A stretch of 64,000 bases of DNA from Dysidea avara (taxonomy: Eukaryota; Porifera; Demospongiae; Dictyoceratida; Dysideidae), in assembly GCF_963678975.1 (NCBI RefSeq), contig NC_089277.1:25184672-25248671 (forward strand). The letters are read 5' to 3'. Below, one piece after another: positions 1 to 13,162 of the stretch (within the stretch, counting starts at the first letter, position 1; every line of letters starts with the position of its first letter). The position numbers were made by a program, and so were the translations under genes. A model generated the notes under the pieces. It made no database searches, was not told the DNA's origin, and worked only from the letters and a program-made list of their open reading frames with translations.

Positions 1-20
1 TTAAGTTAGTTTTAAAAGTT

Positions 21-1042
21 TATGTGACCAGATCTGTGTAAACCCGACACAATTATGCATTTTTCAAATTCCTGTTTAGTAAATATTTATAATCTACCTA
101 GCCAAGTGCACCCTCTGGCAAAATTTCAGCCTCATATGCCTATAGCTGTAGGAGTTACAGCCCTACAAAGTAGCAACAACAGAAAAATCGATTTCTACAG
201 CAAGTATAGGGAAAATAAATTATAGGCGCCTACAAAAATGGTTGTAATTTACCAACGAATCGAGGTATGGGGTTACAATTTTCACCATCATGTTCGCCAT
301 GAATAGAAGAATCAATTACTGGGTAGGTTTTTCCTTTACTCACTGCATACAAAGGCAGAATTTGTGAAGAATAATCGATCGCGTACGATTGCTTCAACAT
401 GATATAAACAAACGCTCATAACTTCCGTATCCTTGGGTCTACTGCAACGAAACAAAGATTTTCCAACTCCTCTTTAGCAGGCAAATAAGATGATATCCAG
501 GGTTTTATTGTTACTCCCTTCCTTCACTAAGAAAGAGGCATTCAAACAATTTACGGAATTTTTTCAATAATACGCAATTATTTTACCCATTGTATTCAAT
601 GTTTAATACCATACCTGTTTCACTGCCCATACAAAAGTCTCAATAGTAGCAGTGAAATTTATCCCATATTTCACTGGTAGCAATGAAAAAGTTGTAATTG
701 CTATTTCATTGGCTAGAATTTATGTTAACAATGTAGCGCCAATTGCAATTTCATTGGCTAGAATTTATGTTGACGCGTGTTTAGTACATATAGTGACAAA
801 TTGCGTACATGGCAACACTATTGCGTACATGGCATGCCTATATGCAGCGAGTATGGTATTAACTGGGAATAGCATGGGTAGCAGTGAAATTTGGGATAAA
901 TACCATGAGTATTGTATTGGAAATGGTACAACACTCGTGGTATTTATCCCAAATTTCACTGCTACCCATGCTATTACTAGTACTTATACTGGAAATTTAG
1001 GCTTGCGCGATTGTGTCAGGTTTTCGCAGATCCGGTCACATG
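21..1042. mobile_element. MITE family R1, copy 1, with internal insertion
   Basis: Opens with TGTGACCAGATCTG and ends with CAGATCCGGTCACAT, a terminal inverted repeat. The interior (to about 640) aligns by eye with 5091-5730 and 60175-60750, sharing phrases such as TTACAGCCCTACAAAGTAG and AATAAGATGATATCCAGG. Bases about 645-975 are not in the other copies and contain short repeats of GCAGTGAAATTT and a hairpin, so they look like a second element inserted near the 3' end. The open frame at 652-1068 lies in this repeat and is not a gene. Confidence 0.7.
880..972. repeat. Inverted-repeat hairpin nested in R1 copy 1
   Basis: The left arm GGTAGCAGTGAAATTTGGGA and its continuation ATAAATACCATGAGT are mirrored by the right arm ACTCGTGGTATTTAT then CCCAAATTTCACTGCTACC. 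The arms are about 37 bp with a short loop. No protein is encoded. It looks like a foldback element. Confidence 0.7.
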
Positions 1043-1139
1043 TGGACTTTATGTGCCCACATGCCTAGGTTTTGCAGCCTCAGTCACATACGAACAATAG
1101 AATACGATACTACTGTAGACTAGGATCATGGAGGTTGCC

Positions 1140-1450
1140 TAAAAATATTCTCTTTAACTAGCTTCATGACGATGTCTTCAGAGCAACCCAAACTCTTCCA
1201 ACAAATTTCAATAATTTTTTAAGAGAATTCTTTACTACCTGACTATTAATCAGATGCTTTCAACCAAGTGACTATGGGCTTGATTTCTTCACTGTTCAAT
1301 GTTGCTTCAGCCCAAGATGTGCCTTTTTACCAACCACAGCTGTATCATGGACTTACCTATGTCTTCCATTGTGTCCCATTTCTTTTCTCCATTACTGTTG
1401 AAGTGTTGATTGGTACTTCATTAATTTATTGTGTGACTAATTGCAGAGGT
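1140..1450. repeat. Dispersed repeat related to 48500-48830
   Basis: Shares GATGTCTTCAG, a CTACCTGACT block, GACTTGATTTNTTCACTGTT, a GCTTC(A/G)GCC block and CATGGACTTACCTA in the same order with 48500-48830. Strongly diverged. No ends or coding capacity recognised. Between about 1450 and 2030 I see nothing further. Confidence 0.5.
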
Positions 1451-2029
1451 TGCTTGTAATGCTGTATTATAGGTGGAAACTAAAGTGGAATGGCCAGTGT
1501 GTTTTTCAGGAATTGATACAGTGTACATGTTGAGGGACACTTTCAGTCGTAATTTCCTAGTGGTTGGACTGATTGCAGAGCTGCTTCTTGGCTTTTATCA
1601 CTGTACAATGGCCAGGGGGAACATAGCTGAAAACATAGCGAAATAGCCACTTCATGTTTGAGTAATTGATAGGACATTGTTTAGTCATGCCTTTAATGTT
1701 GGAGTGGTCCATATTCAAATCCGATTGTGCATGGTCTTCAAACTGTTGTGGCACCATGCTAAGCAACAACTTGTTGCCATCGTGATTGACTCAAACTGCA
1801 TCTTCAACTATGTATATACATGTCATCACACTGCTGTGATTCCATAGGCAATGGCAACAACTTGTCAATTTCCTTACCAAAATTATCCCACTGTCTGTCT
1901 TGAGGACTTGGTGATGAGGTGTGAGCCTCAATTTCTTCAGCTCTTTAACACAAACATGTTCAGTTTTCTGTACTTACTTTAACATTACATGTTGACTTTA
2001 AACAACTTATAGAACTTTGCGTGGGCGAG

Positions 2030-2160
2030 ATCAAAGGAAAGGTGTACTTTAAATTTCATAAAGTACACTCTCAGCCGGCCAACAGTGCTTCATACCACAA
2101 AGAGTGCTTTATTGAACGATAAAGCACTCTTTGTGGGCAATAAAGCGCAATTGCCCACGT
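2030..2160. repeat. Pair of adjacent short hairpins
   Basis: At 2096-2135 a 17-bp arm CACAAAGAGTGCTTTAT, a 6-base loop and the exact reverse complement form a perfect hairpin. Just upstream, GGTGTACTTTA and TAAAGTACACT (about 2040-2070) form a second one. The rest of 2160-3143 has only a degenerate inverted repeat around the motif AAAGCATAGCC / GGCTATGCTTT (2637-2697). Confidence 0.7.
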
Positions 2161-3143
2161 GCCTTAGTGCAGGCTAATAGCCTGCGGGGCTCGCGTCAGT
2201 ACGACTAATCACCCACACCAGTGAGGCTGATAGCCTTGCCGTGCTGAGTGATCAATCACCCCAGCCAATACAAGTTCTACCACTGGATTGCTTTTATAGA
2301 CATACCTAAATGCTTCAATGATGGGTGGGAGAAGGTAACATTACTGTTACATTTGTTAATGTAAACGGACAAGTCCTGGAGATATCACGAAAATATTTCG
2401 CCATGTGGCTCACAATAGAATCGATTGTGGGTCGTGAGCAAAACCTGCCAAAATATGCGATGAATGTCTTCCATGCCAAACTATGGTGAACTACGCATGA
2501 GTTACTTTGTTAAACTAGTTTGTGTGCATTCAGGCTGCTAATAGTTCGTGCAACATGTGTTAGTTACGAGTCCTAGTGTATGGAGCTACACGACTAGAAA
2601 GTTCCATAAATCATTTAAAGCATAGCCTTGCTCGTGCTATATAAAAAATGAAGTATGAGGCGTGCGGCTTAGATTTTAGCACTCGCGGCTATGCTTTAAC
2701 ATAATACGTATAATGCAATCTCACAATGGCTCACTTAAGATATACCCATACTAAAAAGCCTCCATTATCTAGAAGTTGTACCCTTGAATCTTCGTGTTTT
2801 AAAAATTTTGGCTTTAAAATCAGTTAACATCCCCATGCTAGATCTCTAACCTACACTTAATAGTTTTTGAACTGCAATCAGTAATAATATAAAAATAATA
2901 TAATCACGTTTTATTAAAATACAAAACCAATAATTAAATTAGATAATGCTGTAATGGTACGTAGGTTTTTAACACATACCTCAGCTTTATTTGAACTGGG
3001 TCAAATCCAGGTCAGATCCAGGTATGACCTGGATTAATATCCCAGCATCTAGGTAAGTGGTGCTGACCCAGTTTCTGGTGTACAGTATAATTATTCAACA
3101 TACATGTATGTAATTAATAAATGGCATTATTGTTCTCTTTCAG

Positions 3144-6100
3144 AAAATCAAGGCCCGTGTTTACAAAAAGTATGGTGTCACTGAAGATAGTGAATCTCAC
3201 AAGAAGCTTGATCCAGAAGACAGAAGATTACTTAAAAGTTTGTAAAAGTGTTGGTTTTTTTGCGTACACTAGGAGATATGGACTTTCTGGTAATTGATAA
3301 TATATAGGTTAACCCACGTTCCATTATACTTATAAAATAGTTTTTTATTGCATGACTAATAGAAATGCCATTATGCTTTTATGTAGTGGAGAATGAATGA
3401 AATTACTTAGTGATTTGCAACAGCAAACTTTGAGTTGATAGATGATCGGAATACTGATACATGCTTCAGCTGCCGATTAACTGACTTGACAAAGACAGAA
3501 CGCAGATAGACAAAGAACTTTGTAACTTACTTGATTTGCTTTATTTTCAGCTATGATGCAGCCATTAAACAGCATTGCATGTTGATTTTTCAGTAGGAAA
3601 ACACAATCCCTACAGTACTACTGTACTGTATGATATGCACAAAATTGATACAATAATTATTTGGATTATTACTCTAGAAAGCAATATAATAATTTACTGA
3701 TAGTTTATAATTGTATAATCATCTCTACAATCAAAACATTCACGCTGTATATAATACACTGTTGTACTGGTACATAAGTCTTCGTGATCCTAAACTTTAT
3801 GAATGACTGTAGTGTATCTTCGCATGGCCAACAAGCAGAGTGTGCCTATCGAGACTGTATTTGGTGGGAAACAGATCAGCACTACCATTTGCCGAGAATG
3901 TTTGACAGTGAGTTAATTCTGTAATATGTACAGCACTAACAAAGTTATATTAATTTAGGGTACTGTATGTTACTTGGGATTTAGTATATACAATATACAT
4001 ACATATATACATGATTCTCGTTTTAAACTAGTAGTACATGTGATCGAATCTCATTTAATTATCTGGCAATGGGCCTTATCCGCAATTACAAAGGTGGCAT
4101 CATAATTGGCGATAGTGGGGGCATGTTATCACACAGTTATTGAACTGAAGGTTTTTGGTGGTTTATTTGACTTGGAACCATTAGATGATAATGGTGAGGA
4201 GTAGTAGATGTATTGTGGCAGTGTGAAATGGGAGATCCTAGAGAAAGCAGACCAAACTTATTAAATGATATACAAATACACTCACATGTAAGTATATATG
4301 CTTCATGTGTGTCTTTTCTTCATTTTATAAAAGTTATTATACGTAGCAAATGCCATCTCTCCCAGTACTTCTATGTGCAAAGTACCACCATCACTGTTAT
4401 GCTGAGATGTAATTTAGTTTGTGGTGTAATTGTGGATAAGGCTCAAATACACACAAATAGCTGTCATACATATGTACACATACATGTATAAAACAGCACC
4501 ACTCAAATGCAACATTGCACTTGCATCACTCATGTCTTGCTTGCTCACACTCGATGCTTGAAAGAAAATTTGAGTATTTAGTGATAAGTATATGCTTTCA
4601 AAATGAAACCCTCAAGCATTTTTATGCACATCATGTAAATTATTGAGCGATTGGTGAGTGGTAAACGGCCTAAAATTGGCTGGCTGGTATAGCCAGATTG
4701 AAGCAAGACTGATGATCTACTACAACTACTGCTGCTGCTACTATGCATACATATAATTACTTTAAAGATATACACATGTATATAAATGATTGTTGGGTTA
4801 TAGCGGACTACCTCTATGTATTGATAAATTGCTTTGTGGACTAATTGAATCTACCATTCCATGAGGCGTGAACAGTGGACAGTAGTTGTAGTGGTTATAG
4901 AGGCATTGTGTTTATACAGTGCCAGTGTAGTTGATTTTTACCACAGACTGAAAGTAGCAGTGAAGCTACTGAAATGTGGTCACAAGGAACAGTGTACATA
5001 TTTCATACAACATTAATGCTTATTTATTTTTCCTAATTGCTCAGCCTCAGTTTGAGGATTAATGTACATGTGTAGTATGCATACAATATATGTGACCAGA
5101 TTTACAAAAGCCCAACACAATTGAGCAGTTTTTGAATTCCTGCCTATTAAATATTTATAATCGTCTTAGCCAAGTGTACTCTCTGCAAAGCTTCAGCCTC
5201 ATATGCTAATAACATTCGAAGTTACAGCCCTACAAAGTAGCGACAACAGAAAAAATGGATTTGTACAGCACGTATAGGGAAAATAAATTACAGGCGCTTA
5301 CAAAAATGGTTGTAACTTACCAACAGATTGAGATACGGAGCTGAAAGTTTCACCACCGTGTGTGTCATAAATAGAGGAATCAATTACTGGGTAAGTTTGT
5401 CCTTTACTTGCCTTTCTTCACTGCATACAAAGACAAAATTTGTGAAGAAAAATAGATAACATACAATCTCTTCGACGTGACATAAAGTATTGCTCATAAC
5501 TTGTGTATCCTTGGGTCTACTGCAACGAAAGTACGATTTTCCAACTCCTCTTGAGCAGGCGAATAAGATGATATCCAGGGTATTATTGTTAGTCCCTTCC
5601 TTCACTAAGAGACTAAAAATTTAGGAAATTTTTCAGTAATACTGAAGTATTTCACCCATTGTATTCAATGCTTTATACTGTAAATTTATGTTTGCACGAT
5701 TGTGTCGGGTTTTTGCAGATCCGGTCACATATGTGACCGGATTTAGCAAAATCAACCATATGGGTGCAAGAGTCAAAAATGAGATAGCCCCAGCATGAAG
5801 TTGCTGCACTATCAAGCTAACAATTTCCGTATCAAACTTGTCAGGTCTGCTTTTGGTAAGCTGTTTTCTGGCGACCTGTATAACCATGCCAGATGTCTGT
5901 ACAGGTCTGTGAAGAACAGGGAAGTACTTAGGGGGGTTCATAGACTCTGGACAGAGCTGAACATGTGATGTATGTCTGTTTTGTGAGATTTCAGTCTATT
6001 TCCTGCCTCTGACAGGCTGTTTTATTGTCTGGTGCCTTCAATTACCATCGTCATCCATTTTGTGGTCTATTTCTTTCCTACCGCACCACCCCCCCTCCAC

Positions 6101-9100
6101 CCTTTTTGAGGACTTGTGATACAGCAACACTGATGAAAAAACCTATCTAAAATGGCTGGAAACTCTACAAGGATTACAGTACTTTGGCCACCAGTTGCTC
6201 TTAAAGGTTGTGAATTGCTCCATCTTTGGTGAAAAATCCATATGTGTAGCTGCCAAGGCTGGTGAATAACAATGCTTTAAATTATTAAAATACGTTTTTC
6301 TCTAAATCAACAATGCGCCCATACGATTAATTTTCCAAACTTCTATCACATGTTGTACTGCAACATGATCAATATAGACATTATAGAGTTTTACATTATA
6401 GAGTTTTACATTATAGAGTTTGACATTATAGAGTTTGACATGACATTATAGAGTTTATACAATGTACAATAAGTATATTATAGTTGATAAAATAACTGGT
6501 CATCAAATGGTCAGCAATGAGGAAAGTCTGTTCTGGCTGCTACTGCAATAAATTCTACCAGCCAGCTGAGACTTTGTTATCTAGTTAGGTAATAAGCAGG
6601 CATGTCATGAATTAGAAACAATATAATAACCAGCATTTTATCATGAACTCGCACATCCCTTGCAGATAACTCATGAATAGAGCTCTCGCAAGCAAAATCT
6701 ACTCACAATTCTTCAAGGTTAACCTTTACTTGCAAATCGCTTGAGTCTACTCTTGACTCGAGAAAACAGTGTGAGCAAGTGCAACATTGTGTTTGAGTGG
6801 TGTTGTATATTACAATTATATTTTATGCCTTACTGTGTATTAATTTTATATATTGCATTTGACAGCCACTACAAAATGAAGAGCCTATTTTTGACATTTC
6901 ACTTCCTTTGCCAGCTCCTAAGGTTAGTAATAGTTTGTATGAGTGTTTTATTGAACACATGAAGGGTTGGAAAGTTCACTCCTATTACGGCAATACTAGC
7001 AATATCATCTGTTCCCAAGCATCAAAAATAGTAGTTTTAACTATTCAATTAGCTGTAATGGCTGAACATAAGAAGGCATATTACAAAATAGCATTGCCAT
7101 TCACTCCTCTAGTCTAGATAACTTTTTTGTTGAAAATATTAGTTATACTCTATCTGAACATAACTAGCAGGATAGACATTTTAAAAAAATAGGAATGTTG
7201 GCACTATTAGCTACTTAAGATTTCTAAAAACTTGGGAGTCCACAGAACTGTATGTCCAACTGCATTTAAACATCAATTTGGCCATAGCCTTCAATGATAC
7301 CTAGAATAGTTTGTACAGCTCCTCACATTGTGCGAAGACAGTCTATAACTATCAACCCAGGCAAAATGATCCTGCAAGAACTTTAAGCAAGATCTTGCAA
7401 GAGAATCCTGCAAGAGGTTTCCAGGATCTTGCAAGACTCTTGCAGGAGATTCCTCTTACAAGAGAATCCGGTCATTGCTTGCAGGAACTTGCAGGACTCC
7501 TGCGGGATCTTGCAGGATCATTTTTGCTGGGAAGCTCCGCTTTATTTAAAGTGGACAAATGTTTCATTGTCTGACTTTGTGGTATATGTGACCAGAACTG
7601 CACAGACCCAAGCTTAAGCATTTACTACACAGGGTTTGTATTTCCAGGGACGGCTACTTGAATTTGTAAAAAGATTGAGATTCTCTAATAGAGCAGTCAT
7701 CGTAATTATACTCTAATAGAACTGTCATCGCGATAGAGCATTCAGTATAGAATATAGCCACTGTTAAAATTGCACTGCTTGATCTAAGCCATTACATTTA
7801 TGTTAATTGTCTTTTCAAAAGTTCCAGTGGGTCATCTGCGTGGCATTGCATTGAGCTAATTGATCATGCATTAGCAATTACAAGCAAAGCTAGCCTCCAA
7901 ATGCCATTTCAAAGCATAATTTTTCTTGAGAAAATATGCCCCCCCTGACCCCTAGCTCGGTATGCTGATGCATGCTATATGCGCTTAGCATACACAATTG
8001 AGTATCACACGAAAGAGTCAGATTTAATTATCACATTAGATCAATAAAAAGTAGTGTGCAGATGGGCACTCCACACCTATAATCAGGTACATGTGCAGCT
8101 GAAACACTACAGGATGCAGGTGAAAAGTTGCTACAGAGATAAAATTGTATACATGCTTTGTTATTGTTTACACTTGTCATATACGTACAGCTCAGTGTCT
8201 AAAAAACCATATACGTAAGTGTTACACAACATGTGCCTGGTTTACAACACTAAAAGTTGTACTTCACCATTGTTTACACTCACTTTACAGTCTGTACAAG
8301 GAATATTAAGTAAGTACTTAGAATTCACATCTATATTCCTTCAGAAAAATTAATTGAAAGCTTAACTGTGGGTTTTAATTACATTATTAGAAATAACTGC
8401 CATAATCTTTCATTCAAATTCCCAATTCTATCATTTGTTTATGTACTAATTTTATATTACAAGTGTGCTAAGCTTTACATGTAATGTGAGTTGGACTCTC
8501 TATGGTGTAGTGATGTATGATACTGAGACATTGCACTTCACAGTGTTTGTGGAGATCTTAATTGTATGATGATTGCAAATAGTTAAACTATAAAACCCTT
8601 TTATTTTATATTGTGTTGAATGTTCAGTAGCCACAGTTTTAAATAAAGCTTATCTACTATCAGGAAGTTGGAGCTTCTATCAATCAACATCCTCAGAAAA
8701 AAGATCAAGACAAAGAGCCAGATCAATCAAGCATAACAGAAATTTCATCTAACTTAGATGATAACAAGCCAACTTCGATGACAGAAACATCTCTTAATAA
8801 CACCTCTAGCCCAACTACTGATGGTGAGGTTGCTATGCTCGTTGATATCTCTGAACCTGCAATGACTGATCAAGATGATTCTGCCACTGCAAAAGAGAGT
8901 GGAAGCAGTGTAGCCACTACTGTAGACATTACAAACACTGACAATTCAATCACTACAAAAGAAGATCAAGATGATTCAACCACTGCAAAAGATGATCAAG
9001 GTGATTCTGCAAAAGATGATCAAGATGATTCAGCCACTGCTAAAGATGACCAAGATGATGTACACACTACGAAAGTTGAGGATCAAGCTGGCGATCACAC

Positions 9101-11531
9101 TACAAACACTGATCAAGATGATTCAGGCACTACACAAGGTAATAAAGATGGTGGACACACTGCAAAGACTGATCAAGATGATTCTGCCACTGCAAAAGAG
9201 AGTGAAAGTAGTGTAGCCACTACTGTAGGCATTACAAACACTGACAATTCAATCACTACAAAAGAAGATCAAGATGATTCAACCACTGCAAAAGATGATC
9301 AATGTGATTCTGCAAAAGATGATCAAGATGATTCGGCCACTGCTAAAGATGACCAAGATGATGTACACACTACGAAAGTTGAGGATCAAGCTGGCGATTA
9401 CACTACAAACACTGATCAAGATGATGTAAATGCTACAATGGTTGATCAAGATGATCTATCTATTGCAAAAGATGATCAGGATGATACTACTACAAAGGAT
9501 GATCAAGATGTTGTAGCTACTACAAAGGATGATCAAGGTGATGTAAAAGATGACCAGGATGATACTACAAAGGATGATCAAGATGTTGTAGCTACTACAA
9601 AGGATGATCATGGTGATTCAGTCACTACAAAGGATGATGTAGTCACTACAAAGGATGATCAAAATGATTCAGTGCCAGGAAAGAATGACATAGTTGGTGA
9701 AGATACCTCAAATGTTGGTCTTGATTCAGCTAATGTGTCAGATAAAAAATCTGTTGAACTAAATGACACTGAGATTTCCTCCAGTGGTAAGAGTCCAAGT
9801 TCTACTGAATATGATCAGGACATAACTCTCAGCAAAACTAGACTCAATGAATACGTTAAAAGCAAAGGTCTTCACTACCAAGTGCCTTATGAAGTAGCTA
9901 AATGCCCTACAGGTATAGAAAAGGCTCTTCAAGATTATACAGCACTGGATGTATTGGATAAGGACAACAAATTCATATGCCAAAATTGCACACTAAAACG
10001 TAAGACTAGCTAAATGTGTGGCTGTAGCACTGAAACACTGTCATATTAGTATACAAAATACTGAATTAGTTTATGTGCAAATACAGTGGATCCTCAGTTA
10101 TCCGAACAGCTTTGTTTTTATATAGTCAGCCTAAAGTAGTGAAATTGTTCAGATAACTGAAGCCCATTGATTTGTATGCAGAGCTTCATTCAACTACTCT
10201 ACTAGAACAGTTATTTACTCTAATAGAATGCACACTTATGACAAAATACTCTAATAGAACAGTCGCATTCAGATAATCAAGGTGTTCGGGTAACTGAGGT
10301 TCAGATAAGCGAGGATCCATAGAATTACCGACATGCAACATACATACTTAACTGTGTAGGTAAAACCCTTATCCCCATGTACAGAGTATTTCTGCCTGTT
10401 ACAGGTCACTCTTTTTAATGTAATTACACACATGAATTGGTATATAACGAAATCTACCAACAATCAGGCCACTATGTGGAAAATAGCTACATACATAGAT
10501 ATAATAATTTTGGACCTACATATTGTTCAGTATTTTGTATAATAAATTACAGCTGCTTATGGTTTATGCTCTCTTATAATGTCGATAGAAAAAGTGAGTG
10601 ATAGTAGCACTAAGGTATAATAGTGTATCTTATTGTTTGGGAGTTTAGAATGCATGCTAAATTTTTACATTGATGTGTGTATATGTATACTGTAGGTGCT
10701 AAGCCTGATGGTGATCCGGATGATGTGGCACTTTGTTTGGTCAGTAAACAGATTGCAATCCATCAGCTACCGCAAGTATTAATCCTGCATGTTAAGAGGT
10801 TCACTATTGAATTTGATGGAGTGTTCAAAGATACTCAACACATTTCCTTTCCTTTCAAGTTAAACATGGCACCATACTGCACCAGAAAATGTATGGAGGT
10901 ATGTCAGAATATGATGCCATTATTGAGAGAAACCTGTGCTGTACTTGTAATTTGTATGGCACCTTTACATGTAATGAGTAGCATGTATACATATTTGGGA
11001 CAGGGTTGAAGGCCATGCATGGATTACCAGGAGTATCAGGGTCACCTGGGTTGTAATTTGTTGGGCCAACAAATTATGTTTCAGACCCAGCTTTTTCTAC
11101 AGTAGTACAGATATGACGGTTTAAGTGCTCTGTTCAGCTATATTAAGCCCAAGTTTTAGGTCATTCCCATTTTTATATTGAGCCCTCTCACAGCTGTCTA
11201 GTGTATGTGTTCTACAAGTTTAAACTGTTTACAGGGTATGGCTGATGACAACAATGAGATTTGGTATGGGTTGTATGCTGTTGTGGTCCACGATGGAGAC
11301 ACGCTGGAACATGGTCACTATTTTGCTTATGTGAGAAGGCGTCCTGAAAGGAAACCCTCTGAGATACTACCTACAGCAAACTGGAAATACGATCAGAGTG
11401 CTGCTGATGATGGACCATGGCTCTATGCCAGCGATGTAACAATACGTGTACCAGAACAACCTCGTGATGAGGTGAAGAAGCAGGAAGCATATATGTTATT
11501 TTATGAGCTGTTACCAAAAGTTGAAATGTAG
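3144..11531 (+). CDS. USP16/45-like ubiquitin-specific protease, copy A, C-terminal part
   Basis: Deubiquitinase; the family cleaves ubiquitin from proteins with a Cys-His-Asp/Asn centre. Exons by splice signals and by alignment with copy C: 3144-3237, 3813-3907, 6866-6922, 8664-9999, 10696-10898, 11235-11531, giving 693 in-frame residues up to TAG. Seen: the FGG...TTICRECLT motif (first zinc Cys pair) followed by FDISLP; an acidic insert; FICQNCT (second Cys pair); LPQVLILHVKRFTIE; ISFPFKLNMAPYCT; and the His box GLYAVVVHDGD...GHYFAYVR, ending in AYMLFYELLP. KRF...FP..L..APFC-like spacing and SLP wording point to USP16/USP45. The Cys-box and DSHE exons, present in copy C, are not found between 1 and 3143, so the 5' part lies outside the window or is lost. 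Introns are inflated by MITEs compared with copy C. The frame is intact, so it is probably functional if the 5' part exists. Confidence 0.85.
5091..5730. mobile_element. MITE family R1, copy 2
   Basis: 640 bp with terminal inverted repeats TGTGACCAGATTTACAAAAG and CAGATCCGGTCACAT, sitting in the intron of copy A between the CRECLT and FDISLP exons. No coding capacity. A further element beginning TATGTGACCGGATTTAGCAA starts immediately after it at 5731, sharing the CATATG junction. Confidence 0.75.
6361..6455. repeat. Short tandem repeat, unit ACATTATAGAGTTT(T/G)
   Basis: About five copies of ACATTATAGAGTTT with T or G spacers, the last with an inserted GACATG. Intronic in copy A. Simple local expansion. 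Confidence 0.85.
7367..7528. repeat. Degenerate repeat of CTTGCAGGATC / GATCCTGCAAG
   Basis: About ten near-copies of a decamer such as TTGCAGGATC, in one orientation at the left and in reverse complement at the right, so the block is quasi-palindromic. Intronic in copy A. Open frames here are by-products of the short period. Confidence 0.7.
8866..9660 (+). repeat. Coding minisatellite (Asp/Gln/Thr-rich) in copy A exon 4
   Basis: In-frame repetition of codons for (K)DDQDD with (S/T)ATAK or TTKD spacers, inside the exon between the two zinc Cys pairs. A larger duplication is visible: about 253 bp starting near 8869 recur near 9172, offset 303 bp (101 codons), with only a few changes (for example GGTGATTC to TGTGATTC). 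The homologous exon of copy C (50951-51941) has only scattered DQD words, so the expansion is specific to copy A. The product would be a long acidic, probably disordered insert. Confidence 0.9.
10084..10321. mobile_element. Tigger/mariner-like MITE
   Basis: Starts after TA with CAGTGGATCCTCAGTTATCC and ends with AGATAAGCGAGGATCCATAG, an inverted repeat resembling Tigger-type ends. No coding capacity. Includes two ACTCTAATAGAAC motifs. Located in the copy A intron after the acidic exon. Confidence 0.65.
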
Positions 11532-12744
11532 TTGACAGCCATGTGCATACTGAAACACTGCATACTAATGCTGCACTTTTTGTTATCAATAATAGACATA
11601 ATATCTGTGTGTAATGTTGTTGGAGAGTTGCAGAGAACACATAAATGTATGTAAAAGGAAGAATATCCAGAATATATAGTCCACCAATGGATGCTATGTT
11701 GGATCTTGACCAACTAGCTTTAAGTATATTATATGAAGGCATAGATACCCTGATTGCTTCCAAATTGAGTTTACAGAATATGTAAGACTGGAAACTAAGT
11801 CCTGAGAGTGAGAGTGATGAACCACAGAATGGCCATGGGTTGTGACAATTATAGGAATGTGTAAACATGCTTTAATTAAGGTGGTGTATTGTGTTAGAGC
11901 AGTCAACCATTTGATCCTTCAATATCCAAGTTGGCATAAATGAAGAATAGGTATTCAGCAGTGTGATTGTACAGGCCATGCCATACTGGAAGTTAGACAC
12001 TCTCCCCCATAAAAATATTACGAATTCTAGATAATATTATACAGAGCAGATCAGTGAGCTTTCTTTTATAGTTAACAATGTAGAAAGTGATTGTGGGTTT
12101 ACATTTTGTGCAAGATATGTTTTACTTGACCCACAATCAATCTATCTACTGGTATAAAACACCTACACCATTTTCTACATGTAAGTCAGAGACTGCCCAC
12201 TCAAATATTTGTGGCTTTAAAATACCTCAACTTCACCTCCGATTTATGAAATCCCAAAACTCCTCATGGTAGGTAAGTCTCAATTTTGATTCTAGATCTG
12301 TAAGGCAGGTTTATAAAATGAACCCAGTGGTGACTTGATCCCCAGAAACGTGCGGTCTGGGTGTATTGGTTGAGATGAAATGCTATAGTGTTTTCATATG
12401 AACTGGTCTGACAATATCAGTCATATAGCCTTTCCCTAGATATCCAAATTTGTGAACTTTTGTGGTTTTGTTGAAACTATTTGAAACTTATCTAAATGCT
12501 ATATAGTGCCATACAACAACTTCAAGCTTAAGTAACTACCTTATTCACAACACAAGTTATGAGTTGTAAAGTCATAATTATGCATGCCGGTTGAAAATGT
12601 TACTAGACTGCTTTTGTCAGACTGGGTAACATTTATACTACACAAGTAGTCAATTGCAAGTACTAGCTGGTGAGTGATACTGGCTAATAATTTTCTGGAG
12701 GATTACTAGCTATAAATGTATAACCCACTGAGGTCTCCCATTCT
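11532..12744. other. Region downstream of copy A; no gene recognised
   Basis: No exon-like stretch or convincing open frame on either strand. The frames near 11371-11906 on the minus strand are the antisense of the last exon of copy A and its flank. A weak phrase GATTGTGGGTTTACA at 12090 recurs around 30830. Confidence 0.5.
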
Positions 12745-13154
12745 TAGGCACCAGCCTATTATGCTGGCATAATTTTGAGCATAATAGGTGCCTGAAAGCA
12801 TCAAGCATAATGCTAGCATAATAGGTAGAATAATTGTCATACTGTAAGCAAAAATGCATGCAACAGAAAAGGCTGACTTACAATAATAGAACAGTCAAAG
12901 CCACTGATATGGCATTAAGTAGTTATTTGACATGACTGTTATTATAATAGTTTACAATGTAGCCAAATTCTTAATGCACAACGAGTACATTTTACATTTA
13001 ACCAGTTGTTTATGAGCCAAAGTTTATCATTATCCATAGAAAGTAACAAAACATTGGGAACTGTGGCAAAAATTTTGAGCATAATAGGCAAAAATTTTTA
13101 GCACTGCAGCATAGCATAATAGGAGAAATTAAAAGCATAATAGGCTGGTGCCTA
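12745..13154. mobile_element. hAT-like MITE with 8-bp target duplication
   Basis: 410 bp with perfect 21-bp terminal inverted repeats (outer part TAGGCACCAGCCTATTATGC at the left) and an 8-bp target-site duplication CCCATTCT on both sides (12737-12744 and 13155-13162). The interior is rich in GCATAATAGG and codes for nothing. Fragments of the same family (GCATAATAGG words) recur around 24500-25010, 48030-48100, 52170-52210 and 54290-54345. Confidence 0.88.
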
Positions 13155-13162
13155 CCCATTCT

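Noticed and set aside
652..1068. 138-codon open frame
   Set aside because: Lies inside R1 copy 1 and a hairpin; its repeated residues (VVIAISLARIYV and APIAISLARIYV) come from short DNA repeats.
8971..9216. Alternative-frame protein rich in MIK/LQK
   Set aside because: Shadow frame of the DDQDD coding repeat of copy A exon 4.
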